Assembly (NCBI RefSeq): GCF_013260645.1
Contig: NZ_CP053921.1
Location: 2,053,763-2,117,762 of the forward strand
DNA from: Erythrobacter mangrovi
GTDB lineage: Bacteria > Pseudomonadota > Alphaproteobacteria > Sphingomonadales > Sphingomonadaceae
Direction of reading: 5' to 3'
DNA length: 64,000 nt
This document shows positions 57,154 to 64,000 of this stretch, piece after piece; the stretch's first letter is position 1, and every line of letters begins with the position of its first letter. Both the position numbers and the translations under genes were made by a program. The notes beneath the pieces are model-generated. The model did no database searches. It was given only the letters and a program-made list of their open reading frames with translations, and had not been told where the DNA came from.

Positions 57154-58055
57154 CCCTTCCCTTTCGTCTTCGTCTTGCCTTGTTGGGCGTGGTCTTCGAT
57201 GAACTTGATGATCATGCCGGCAATATCTTTGCCGGTTGCCTGCTCAATACCCTCGAGTCCGGGTGAGGAATTCACTTCCATGATCACCGGGCCGTGATTG
57301 CTCCGCAGCATGTCGACACCGCAGACGTTCAGGCCCATCCGCTTTGCCGCGCGCACCGCGGTCGAGCGTTCCTCGGGCGTGATCTTGATTAGTTTCGCAC
57401 TGCCGCCGCGATGGAGGTTCGAGCGGAATTCATCCGGCGCGCCGGTGCGTTGCATCGCGGCGACCACCTTGCCACCGATCACCAGCGCACGGATGTCGGT
57501 GCCGCCGGCTTCCTTGATGAACTCCTGCACCAGGATGTTGACGTTGGCCCCGCGAAACGCCTCGATCACCGATTTGGCGCTGCTCATGGTTTCGGCCAGA
57601 ACCACGCCGATACCCTGGGTTCCCTCGAGCAGCTTGATTACCACCGGTGGGCCGTTGACCGCGCGAATGATTTCCTCGGTCTGCTTGGGATCGTGGGCAA
57701 ACGCAGTCAGCGGTAGCCCGAGCCCGTGCTTGGCGAGGATCTGCATGCTGCGTAGCTTGTCGCGACTGCGACCGATCGCGACGCTTTCGTTCAATGACCA
57801 CACCCCGGCCATCTCGAACTGGCGCAAGATCGCAAGGCCGTAATTCGTAATCGACGCGCCAATGCGCGGGATGACCACGTCGTAACCGTTCACCTTCTCG
57901 CCATTGTAGCTGACGGTGGGGCGGTGACTGGCGATATGGACCGTGCAGCGCAAGGTGTTGAGCACGTCCATGGAATGCCCACACGCCTCGGCCGCTTCGA
58001 CCAGCCTCCTGTGCGAATACAGGTCCGGGTTGCGCGCCAACATGGCGATCTTCAT
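57150..58055 (-). CDS. rimK: RimK-type ATP-grasp ligase (ribosomal S6 glutamylase family)
   Basis: A 301-residue ATP-grasp ligase. It starts [21 protein letters not shown]. The ATP-grasp core shows [28 protein letters not shown] (with fewer gaps than most), [21 protein letters not shown] and the metal site [15 protein letters not shown]. RimK adds glutamates to the C terminus of ribosomal protein S6; LysX-type relatives act on other carriers. The preceding gene is a RimB-type protease, which supports RimK. ATG 58055 overlaps that gene's stop as ATGA. Confidence 0.9.
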   Translation of the reverse strand: MKIAMLARNPDLYSHRRLVEAAEACGHSMDVLNTLRCTVHIASHRPTVSYNGEKVNGYDVVIPRIGASITNYGLAILRQFEMAGVWSLNESVAIGRSRDKLRSMQILAKHGLGLPLTAFAHDPKQTEEIIRAVNGPPVVIKLLEGTQGIGVVLAETMSSAKSVIEAFRGANVNILVQEFIKEAGGTDIRALVIGGKVVAAMQRTGAPDEFRSNLHRGGSAKLIKITPEERSTAVRAAKRMGLNVCGVDMLRSNHGPVIMEVNSSPGLEGIEQATGKDIAGMIIKFIEDHAQQGKTKTKGKG

Positions 58056-58516
58056 GTCTTGTAGCCTTTTTCCACGTCCCGACCGGGCGTCTGAAGCCAC
58101 GAATGGCCCGAGTCGACGACGAAGCGGCGCCTTAGCGCAGATCGGCCGATGAGCATTGGAAATTTCATGTCGGATCGGTCGGCAAGGCTGATCTCCACCC
58201 GGAACTCAAGGCTACCGATCCTTAGTGGCGTTTTTATGATCATCCGGCGTTGCGTCTCGCCGTTCGAACTGGTGATGCCGCGCCAATCGACATGCACGGC
58301 CTCACACACTTGCCGGACGTGCTGACGTTCGAAATCGACCGCAAAGCGGACATACTGCTCCCCATCGCGCTCGAACTTCTCGAGCACGGTCGCATGGAGC
58401 GACGACGTGCGTGCCCCGGTGTCGATCTTGGCGGGCAGTTCATGAAGGCCAAGTTCCGGCAAGTGCACGAGTTCGCGCCATCCAACGACCGGCATGAGCT
58501 TCATTTCGGGGTTCAC
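58052..58516 (-). CDS. RimK-associated ATP-dependent zinc protease (RimB-like)
   Basis: A 154-residue retropepsin-like protein of the DUF785/RimB family: [19 protein letters not shown] with the aspartate of the DTGA motif, [18 protein letters not shown], and the C-terminal [19 protein letters not shown]. Related proteases trim glutamate tails added to S6 by RimK. GTG 58516 overlaps the propeller gene's stop as GTGA; ATG 58504 is an alternative. The rimK start overlaps its stop, so the two are tightly coupled. Confidence 0.85.
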   Translation of the reverse strand: MNPEMKLMPVVGWRELVHLPELGLHELPAKIDTGARTSSLHATVLEKFERDGEQYVRFAVDFERQHVRQVCEAVHVDWRGITSSNGETQRRMIIKTPLRIGSLEFRVEISLADRSDMKFPMLIGRSALRRRFVVDSGHSWLQTPGRDVEKGYKT

Positions 58517-59520
58517 TCGATGATCGCCAGCCCGTCTCCGCCATCCCCACCATCGAGGCGGCGCAGTACCTTGCCCGAAGCGAAATCCACTTCAGCGATC
58601 GTGTCGGTGCCGGTTTCCGCAACGTAGATCCGCTGTCCGTCCGGCGACCACAGTATGGTCACCTGCTGGCGCTGCTCGGCCTCTTGCGGACTCGATACCG
58701 CAATCGTGCGCGCCACTTCGCCGGTTTGCGCATCGATCACCGTCAATGCCCCTGCTGCAAGGTCCGAAGTGACCGCAAAATCGCCTTGCGGCCGTACGGC
58801 GATACGCAAAGGAAATGGACCGACCGAGACCGATTTGCGGACCGTCAGGTCTTCAGGGGAAATCATATAGGCTTCGTTCGAGCCACGCGCGGAAACCCAC
58901 AGAGTCTCACCGTCGGGCGCGAGAGAAATGCCCTCCGGCTCTATCCCCACTTCGATCGATTGTGGCGCACGGCGCGTCAGCAAGTCGACCCTCGTCACCG
59001 TCTTGGAGCTCAAATCGGTCGTCCAGGCATGCCGCGCATTGGGCGCGACTACCAGCATGTGCGTGCCACGCTGGCCCGTCCCGTATTCGAAGGTTTCGGC
59101 CTTGCCGAGCGGATCGCGAACCCAGAAAATCGACTGACGTCCTTCGGCGGTGGCATAGAGGTCGCCATTGTCTTGCCAGACGATGCCGTGCGGGCGGGCA
59201 TTGTCGCCCAGTTCAATGCTCGCGACCTTTTCAAGGCCATCCGTGCGGAAGATGTCGACGCTCGTCCCGCCATAGCAGGCGAGCGCGACATGGCGGTCAT
59301 CGGGCGAGGTCGCCAGTTCGTGCGGGTTGGCACAACTCGCCACCAGCGCCGTGCGCGCACCGGTCGCCAGATCGACCTTGGCCAGCGTGTTGCCGAATTT
59401 TCCCGCGACGAACAGCGCCCCGCTGACACCTTCCGCGGCAGGAGTTTCAGTGACCTCCGCCAGCGGTGCACAGGCAACCGCCAGCGGGATCAGGACCAGT
59501 GGGAAGACGCGGCTCACCAT
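58513..59520 (-). CDS. Beta-propeller lipoprotein (YVTN/lactonase-like)
   Basis: A 335-residue lipoprotein: short signal peptide with lipobox LAVAC (C17), then a seven-bladed-type propeller with repeats resembling LYATAEGRQSIFWV, TLWVSARGSNEAYMI, FAVTSDLAAGALTVIDAQTG and IYVAETGTDTIAEVDFASG, typical of YVTN/SMP-30-like proteins that bind ligands or act as lactonases. Active-site residues cannot be assigned. It starts by ATG 59520 and overlaps the M2 peptidase stop by seven bases. Confidence 0.82.
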   Translation of the reverse strand: MVSRVFPLVLIPLAVACAPLAEVTETPAAEGVSGALFVAGKFGNTLAKVDLATGARTALVASCANPHELATSPDDRHVALACYGGTSVDIFRTDGLEKVASIELGDNARPHGIVWQDNGDLYATAEGRQSIFWVRDPLGKAETFEYGTGQRGTHMLVVAPNARHAWTTDLSSKTVTRVDLLTRRAPQSIEVGIEPEGISLAPDGETLWVSARGSNEAYMISPEDLTVRKSVSVGPFPLRIAVRPQGDFAVTSDLAAGALTVIDAQTGEVARTIAVSSPQEAEQRQQVTILWSPDGQRIYVAETGTDTIAEVDFASGKVLRRLDGGDGGDGLAIIE

Positions 59521-61358
59521 CCCTTGGGCTTGCCCTTGTTCTGCTGCTCAAGCCACTTCATCAGCGGCTTGAAATACTCGAGCATCGGTTTGGCGCTCAT
59601 CTCGCGGGTCCCGGCGAAAACTTCGAGCGCGTCGGGCCATGGCTTGCTGGCCCCCATCTCGAGCATGGCGTTCAGCTTCTCGCCGACTTCCTTGTTGCCA
59701 TAGAACGAGCAGCGATGCAGCGGTCCCTTCCAACCAGCCTGGTCACAGGCGGCCTTGTAGAACTGGAACTGCAGGATCCGCGCGAGGAAGTACCGCGTAT
59801 AGGGCGTGTTACCCGGGATGTGGTACTTGGCACCGGGATCAAAGGCATCAAGCGGGCGATCGACCGGCGGGGTAATGCCCTGGTAATCGCGCTTCAGCCC
59901 AACCCATGCCGCATTATAGGCCTCGGGCGGGACGGTGCCGTCGAATACGCCCCAGCGCCATTTGTCGACCAGCAGGCCGAAGGGCAGGAATGCGACCTTG
60001 TCCATCGCCTGGCGCAGCAGCAGGCCGATGTCCTTGTCCGCGCTGGGCACGTCGTTGCGATCCAGCAGGCCGATCTGCACCAGGTACTCCGGCGTGATCG
60101 AGAGCGCGACGAAATCGCCGATCGCCTCATGGAAGCCGTCATTGGCGCCGTTGAGGTGCAGGTAGCTCTGATCCTGATAGGCGCGCTGGTAATAATTGTG
60201 GCCGAGCTCGTGGTGAATGGTGACGAAGTCGTCGGCATTCACCTTGATGCACATCTTGATGCGGATATCGTCCTTGTTGTCGATATCCCAGGCGCTGGCA
60301 TGGCACACGACTTCGCGGTCGGCTGGCTTCAGGAACATCGAGCGCTTCCAGAAGGTCTCGGGCAGCGGCTTCATGCCCAGCGAGGAGTAGAAACCCTCGC
60401 CGATCTTGACCATGTCGATCGGGCCCTTGTCCTGCGCGGCCAGCAATTCGCCGATGTCATAGCCGATGTCGCCAGCCCCGGCGGGAGCTACCAATGGGTA
60501 AATATTGCCCCATTCCTGGGCCCACATGTTGCCGAGCAGATCAGCACGGATCGGGCCGGTCTTTGCCTGCACCTCATCGCCGTACTTCTCACTAAGCTTG
60601 CTGCGCACATAAGCGTGCAGTGCGACGTAGAGCGGCTTGGTCTCTTCCCACAACCTTTCGGTCATGGCGGTGAACTCCTCGGGACTCATGTCATAGCCCG
60701 AACGCCACATTGCACCGACATCGTCGAAACCGAGTTCCTTTGCGCCTAGGTTGGCGATCTCGACCATGCGGACATAGTCGCCCTTCATCGGACCGCCGAC
60801 ATTGTCGTGCCAGCTGGACCACATCTCGGCCAGTTCTTCCGGAGTCCGTTCGGGATTGCCCATTTCGGCTTCGATATCGGAGCCACTGATCTCCTTGCCG
60901 TTCAACATCCCCTTGCCCTTGCCGTACTGGCTGTTGAGGCGCGTCGCGATCTCGTTGAGTTCGGTCGCTGCACCTGGCATGGTCGGAGCGGGCAGGACGA
61001 TGTTGTTGCGCAGGATGTCGAGCTTGCGCTTCACCACCGGGTCGAGGTTGGCAATTTCAGCGTATTTCGCGGCTTCGAGCGCATATTTCACGCTCTTCTC
61101 GGTACCCACGGCGCCGATCTTGGCCGCCAGCGCATCGGTGTCTTCGGTGATGTAGGTGTTGTTGACCCAGTAGACCTGGCTCGCCTCTACCGAATAGTCG
61201 AAGAGATCCTGTTCGACCGAGGCGACCCAGTCTGCAGCGCCTTGTGGCGTCATCGGGAAGGCGGCATTCTCGGCCGGCGCGACCTCGTGGTGTTCAGCCA
61301 ATGCGGGGCTGGCAAGCGAAATGGCGAGCGCGGACAGCGCGACGGATGCGAATTTCAT
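59514..61358 (-). CDS. M2 family metallopeptidase (ACE-like peptidyl-dipeptidase)
   Basis: A 614-residue exported zinc peptidase, homologous to angiotensin-converting enzyme. The signal peptide ends ASPALA|EHHE. The catalytic motif HHELGH has zinc ligands H383 and H387, base E384, with third ligand E411 in FHEAIGDFVAL. The WSSWHDNVGGPMKGDY stretch near 180-195 and DNDAPDADKDIGLLLRQAM-like segment also match. It releases C-terminal dipeptides in the periplasm. First gene of the leftward M2-propeller-RimB-RimK-YbjN run. Confidence 0.95.
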   Translation of the reverse strand: MKFASVALSALAISLASPALAEHHEVAPAENAAFPMTPQGAADWVASVEQDLFDYSVEASQVYWVNNTYITEDTDALAAKIGAVGTEKSVKYALEAAKYAEIANLDPVVKRKLDILRNNIVLPAPTMPGAATELNEIATRLNSQYGKGKGMLNGKEISGSDIEAEMGNPERTPEELAEMWSSWHDNVGGPMKGDYVRMVEIANLGAKELGFDDVGAMWRSGYDMSPEEFTAMTERLWEETKPLYVALHAYVRSKLSEKYGDEVQAKTGPIRADLLGNMWAQEWGNIYPLVAPAGAGDIGYDIGELLAAQDKGPIDMVKIGEGFYSSLGMKPLPETFWKRSMFLKPADREVVCHASAWDIDNKDDIRIKMCIKVNADDFVTIHHELGHNYYQRAYQDQSYLHLNGANDGFHEAIGDFVALSITPEYLVQIGLLDRNDVPSADKDIGLLLRQAMDKVAFLPFGLLVDKWRWGVFDGTVPPEAYNAAWVGLKRDYQGITPPVDRPLDAFDPGAKYHIPGNTPYTRYFLARILQFQFYKAACDQAGWKGPLHRCSFYGNKEVGEKLNAMLEMGASKPWPDALEVFAGTREMSAKPMLEYFKPLMKWLEQQNKGKPKGW

Positions 61359-61427
61359 GAATGTCCTCTCTCGGGAACTTACGACTGGTTACACATGCTA
61401 CCGGATTGCACCTGCAGCCCAGCTTAA

Positions 61428-61946
61428 TCAAGCCGTCCGGGAGGAATTCCGGTCGAGCAACAATGCAGCCAGGATGACGAAGAAACTGGCCAGCCAGGCG
61501 GCCATCTTGATCGGCCGCACAGTCGCCGCGAGACCGGCGAGACCGTCATCACCCGCCCGTTGGACCAGTTGCACGAATTGGCTGATCGTCTCGACATAAT
61601 CCGCCACAAGAAAGATCGCGCCTGCGGCCAGCGTCGTGGTGCCCAGCAGCCTGACGCGCTGCTTCGGCGACTGCATGAACCATCGCCCGCCGAGGATGCA
61701 GCCGACGCCGTAAATGCCGATGAAGACGAGATCGCCGATCATCGCGATGCGCGCCTGCCCATAGAGTGCCGCCGCATCCCACGCCGCCTGGATTCGGTCT
61801 ATTTCCGCCGCGGTTCCGGCGGACTGGTGATCGGAAATCCCGCCCGGAACCTCGGTCAGCATCAACGGCAGGCTCAGCATGATGACGATCGCAAAGGCCA
61901 CGAGCCCCCCGATCCAGCTCCACAGGAAAGCGCGCTTGAGCGTCAT
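61428..61946 (-). CDS. Four-helix integral membrane protein, unknown
   Basis: A 172-residue membrane protein with hydrophobic segments near residues 8-32, 70-88, 102-122 and 145-166, and a soluble loop (SDHQSAGTAAEIDRIQAAWD) between the first two. I do not recognise a family. ATG 61946 overlaps the hydrolase stop as ATGA and follows GGGAGA, so it is the last gene of the isomerase-GFA-hydrolase-membrane protein run. Confidence 0.7.
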   Translation of the reverse strand: MTLKRAFLWSWIGGLVAFAIVIMLSLPLMLTEVPGGISDHQSAGTAAEIDRIQAAWDAAALYGQARIAMIGDLVFIGIYGVGCILGGRWFMQSPKQRVRLLGTTTLAAGAIFLVADYVETISQFVQLVQRAGDDGLAGLAATVRPIKMAAWLASFFVILAALLLDRNSSRTA

Positions 61947-62698
61947 CTTGTATCTCCCAACCAATCGGCGATCGCCTGTCCCATTTCAGGCTTGGTGCAG
62001 CTGCTCATGTGAGTGCCGGGTACTTCGACATAGGTCGCATTGGGCAGCAGTGCGGCGAGCTCGGGCGCCGAACCGTTATCGCGGTCCTCGTCACCGCAGA
62101 CAACCAGCGCTGGCATGGTGACATTGTCGAGCAGGGCCAGATCGAGATCGGGCATGGTGTCGAGCAGCATGCGCGCGGCAGTTCGGTCGATTCCCTGTGA
62201 CTTGAGGAACATCTTCGAGAAATAAGCCGGATCGCCCTGCTCGATGCTGTCGAATTCGTCGATCACGCGACGAAAGAACCCGGACCGCTTTCGCCATTCG
62301 CCAAGACCGGCCGTGCCCATCCCGCCGAGCACGACGCGCGCAGGCGCAAGCACTCTGGTAGCGACCGCGTGCAAGGTGGTGCGTGCGCCAAGCGAGAAGC
62401 CGCCGAGATCGTAGTCGTCCAGGCCAAGATGTTCGACCAGAGCAACGAGGTCGCGCACTAGAACCCTGCTTGGGTACGCGGCCGGATCCTGCGGCACCGC
62501 GCTTTCGCCATGGATGCGGAAATCGAGCATCAGGACTTCATATCCGCGCGCAGCGATCGTCTCGTGATGCCCCCACTTGATCCAGTTCATCTCCGCACTT
62601 GAGAACAAGCCGTGAAGCAGCACGAAGGGTCGCCCCTCCCCGTGCCGGTGAAGCGCCAGGTCGGTCCCGTCGAAGCTTGCGAAATGTTCGGTCTTCAT
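61943..62698 (-). CDS. Alpha/beta fold hydrolase
   Basis: A 251-residue hydrolase: RPFVLLHGLFSSAEMNW (oxyanion region), LDFRIHGES, nucleophile serine in DLGGFSLGARTTLHAVA, acid in VVCGDEDRDNGSAPELAALLP and histidine in VEVPGTHMSSCT. An esterase or haloalkane/epoxide-type hydrolase cannot be distinguished. ATG overlaps the GFA stop as ATGA. It lies in a leftward unit with a GFA protein and an isomerase. Confidence 0.88.
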   Translation of the reverse strand: MKTEHFASFDGTDLALHRHGEGRPFVLLHGLFSSAEMNWIKWGHHETIAARGYEVLMLDFRIHGESAVPQDPAAYPSRVLVRDLVALVEHLGLDDYDLGGFSLGARTTLHAVATRVLAPARVVLGGMGTAGLGEWRKRSGFFRRVIDEFDSIEQGDPAYFSKMFLKSQGIDRTAARMLLDTMPDLDLALLDNVTMPALVVCGDEDRDNGSAPELAALLPNATYVEVPGTHMSSCTKPEMGQAIADWLGDTR

Positions 62699-63141
62699 TC
62701 GGGAACGTCCAGTCCTTCTTTCTTCCAGCGGGCTGTAATGCTTGGCGTTCCGTCACTGCGCTGCCGCGGCAATCCGCTCGTGTCGATCCACGCTTCGTGG
62801 AGGCTCTCGGCACCATAATGCCCCGACGGTACAAAGCCCGATGGGTCATCGAAACTCCCGATGGTCAGGTCATCGCGCCCCTTGTTGTCCTTGTAGTGGA
62901 AACCGAGGGGCGTGCCGCAATGCGAGCAGAACGGGCGATCAGCGATCGGGCTACTTTCGTACCTGTCGGGCTCGCTCTCCCAAGTCAGCGCTTCGCGAGG
63001 CACCTGGACGAAGGCGGCGGCGAAACCGCCGGTGGCCTTCTGGCACATCCGGCAGTGGCACAGGTAAGCCTCTGCATCCTCGACATCGACCCGATAACGG
63101 ACCCGTCCGCACTGGCAGCCGCCTGTCTTGATCGTGCTCAT
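62695..63141 (-). CDS. GFA (glutathione-dependent formaldehyde-activating) family protein
   Basis: A 148-residue zinc protein of the GFA/CENP-V fold. Zinc ligands are visible in GGCQCGRVRY, YLCHCRMCQKATGGF and PFCSHCGTPLGFHY. Members bind glutathione adducts; many uncharacterised copies probably act on glutathione-linked intermediates. ATG 63141 overlaps the isomerase stop as ATGA. Co-location with a glutathione-dependent isomerase fits detoxification. Confidence 0.9.
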   Translation of the reverse strand: MSTIKTGGCQCGRVRYRVDVEDAEAYLCHCRMCQKATGGFAAAFVQVPREALTWESEPDRYESSPIADRPFCSHCGTPLGFHYKDNKGRDDLTIGSFDDPSGFVPSGHYGAESLHEAWIDTSGLPRQRSDGTPSITARWKKEGLDVPE

Positions 63142-63785
63142 CGGGCCGAAAGCCCCTTTTGCTCCATCCGCCATTTGGCCATTTCGATACGGTCCTGGCC
63201 GAAGAAGGGTTCACCTTCGAAGACTAGCGTCGGCACGCCCCAATGGCCGGCAGCTTCCAACGCATCCTGATTGGCGGCGATTTCGGCATCGAGTGCCTCG
63301 GGCTCGGCCGTGACCTCGGCTTCGATCTCGGCCGCATCCAGCCCGGCGCGTTCGAGTGCGGAAGCAAGGTGGTCGCCCTCGTGCCAGTTCTCCTGCCCAC
63401 CCCAGATCATCTGACCCGCCTCATGGGCGAATACGAGGCCCTTGCCCCGACGCGCGGCAGCCTGCCCCATGCGCGTGACACGGCGGATATAGGGCTGCTC
63501 TTCCGCGATCTTGCGTGTGGCGACGTCCTGCACGATCGGATCCGGCCGCGGCGCACCGAAGGGAATGCCGTGGAACTGTGCCACGCGGATCATGTCGCGG
63601 AAGGTATAGGCCAGCCAGTTGGGATGGTTGCGCTCGAAGAAATCGGGCTGGCGGATCGCCAGCGGATAGACCGGGCGCAGGGTGATATCGAGGTCATACT
63701 CCTCCGCCATGGCACGATAACGGCCCACCGACAGGTAGCTGTAGGGCGAGCGGAAGCTGAAATAGAGGTCTGCGATCAGTGTCAT
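63138..63785 (-). CDS. 2-hydroxychromene-2-carboxylate isomerase / DsbA-like protein
   Basis: A 215-residue DsbA-fold isomerase of the HCCA isomerase family, glutathione-dependent in known members. The N-terminal ADLYFSFRSPYSYLSVGRY carries the active-site serine. VTAEPEALDAEIAANQDALE and HWGVPTLVFEGEPFFGQDRIE (cis-proline loop) are typical. The family works in aromatic hydrocarbon degradation, but many members have other substrates. Start ATG 63785; the operator region lies directly upstream. Confidence 0.88.
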   Translation of the reverse strand: MTLIADLYFSFRSPYSYLSVGRYRAMAEEYDLDITLRPVYPLAIRQPDFFERNHPNWLAYTFRDMIRVAQFHGIPFGAPRPDPIVQDVATRKIAEEQPYIRRVTRMGQAAARRGKGLVFAHEAGQMIWGGQENWHEGDHLASALERAGLDAAEIEAEVTAEPEALDAEIAANQDALEAAGHWGVPTLVFEGEPFFGQDRIEMAKWRMEQKGLSAR

Positions 63786-63836
63786 GGCACGGGTTCTATC
63801 GCGCAGTTGCACGATGCGCCACTACGGTTTCAAAAT

Positions 63837-63868
63837 TTGCACGTTGCAATAATAAGCCCTGTTATTAT
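63837..63868. promoter_or_regulatory. Two adjoining palindromes upstream of the marR-like gene
   Basis: TTGCA-CGT-TGCAA (63837-63849) and ATAATAA-GCCCTG-TTATTAT (63849-63868) share one base and lie in the 93-base gap between the divergent isomerase and MarR-family genes. The second has the size (about 20 bases) and symmetry of MarR operators, and TATTAT could serve as a -10 element. Binding would repress both transcripts. Confidence 0.6.
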
Positions 63869-63878
63869 ATGTGCCGCC

Positions 63879-64000
63879 ATGGAAACCAACGTCGGATATC
63901 TCCTCTCGGATAGCGGCCGCCTGCTGCGCAAGACTTTCGACGAGCGGGTGCGCAGCCTTGGCCTCACCGCGGTGCAGGCCCGGCTACTGCTCAGCCTCGT
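63879..64000 (+). CDS. MarR family regulator, N-terminal fragment (cut by window end)
   Basis: The first 40 codons of a MarR-family regulator (METNVGYLLSDSGRLLRKTF, then LGLTAVQARLLLSLV), ending at the window edge. The helix pattern matches the MarR N-terminal dimer helix and start of the winged HTH. MarR proteins respond to phenolic or toxic ligands. It is divergent from the isomerase-GFA-hydrolase-membrane protein unit and probably controls it through the palindromes between them. Confidence 0.8.
   Translation, partial: METNVGYLLSDSGRLLRKTFDERVRSLGLTAVQARLLLSL

Overview
The window looks like a chromosomal segment of a high-G+C alphaproteobacterium. The order Sphingomonadales is most likely, probably near Erythrobacteraceae. 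I infer this from the conserved core proteins, a BamD/Flp-pilin/TerC neighbourhood, a class II-type PHA synthase with its depolymerase, DUF2855 and DUF819 proteins, and dense ATGA-coupled operons. I ran no database search, so the taxonomy is an inference. There are no rRNA or tRNA genes, CRISPR arrays or complete insertion sequences, and no gap between genes exceeds 300 bases.

Layout. 0-12.5 kb: a fatty acid hydroxylase, then a leftward DNA-repair and maintenance block (pncC-ligA, ABM lipoprotein-recN), two tandem membrane diguanylate cyclases, bamD, an orphan Flp pilin, TerC, a YdcH-like protein and proB. 12.7-16.2 kb: proC-proA, divergent from proB, then a soluble chemoreceptor. 16.2-23 kb: a bacterial lipoxygenase; a small secreted protein plus FecR-domain protein convergent with a CHASE2-adenylate cyclase; and a TraB/GumN protein. 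23-27 kb: a hairpin-rich gap, an HTH protein and a lower-G+C island with a reverse transcriptase-RNase H fusion translationally coupled to an HNH nuclease. 27-33.3 kb: lepA and two paralogous PAS-GGDEF-EAL-PilZ proteins, one with a degenerate EAL domain. 33.5-45.6 kb: a ferredoxin-NADP reductase, a six-gene rightward run (PHA synthase, PHA depolymerase, UMF1 transporter, D-aminoacylase-like amidohydrolase, MDR oxidoreductase, amidase), DUF2855 and DUF819. 45.6-54.5 kb: dnaN, a small lipoprotein, ldcA-fabD-fabG divergent from mpl, a GST, DUF808 and the rpsF-rpsR-rplI operon with a strong terminator. 54.5-64 kb: AMP nucleosidase, an SDR, a leftward operon (ACE-like M2 peptidase, beta-propeller, RimB-type protease, RimK, amber-interrupted YbjN-like gene), and a four-gene detoxification-type operon divergent from a MarR regulator cut by the window edge.

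Functional themes: nucleotide second messengers (four GGDEF proteins plus one CHASE2 cyclase), peptidoglycan recycling (LdcA with Mpl), carbon storage (PhaC with PhaZ), proline synthesis split over a divergent promoter region, and peptide processing (M2, RimB, RimK). The strongest candidate for an undescribed system is the RT-RNase H/HNH pair at 24011-26622. The lipoxygenase at 16256-18181 is the other outstanding accessory gene.
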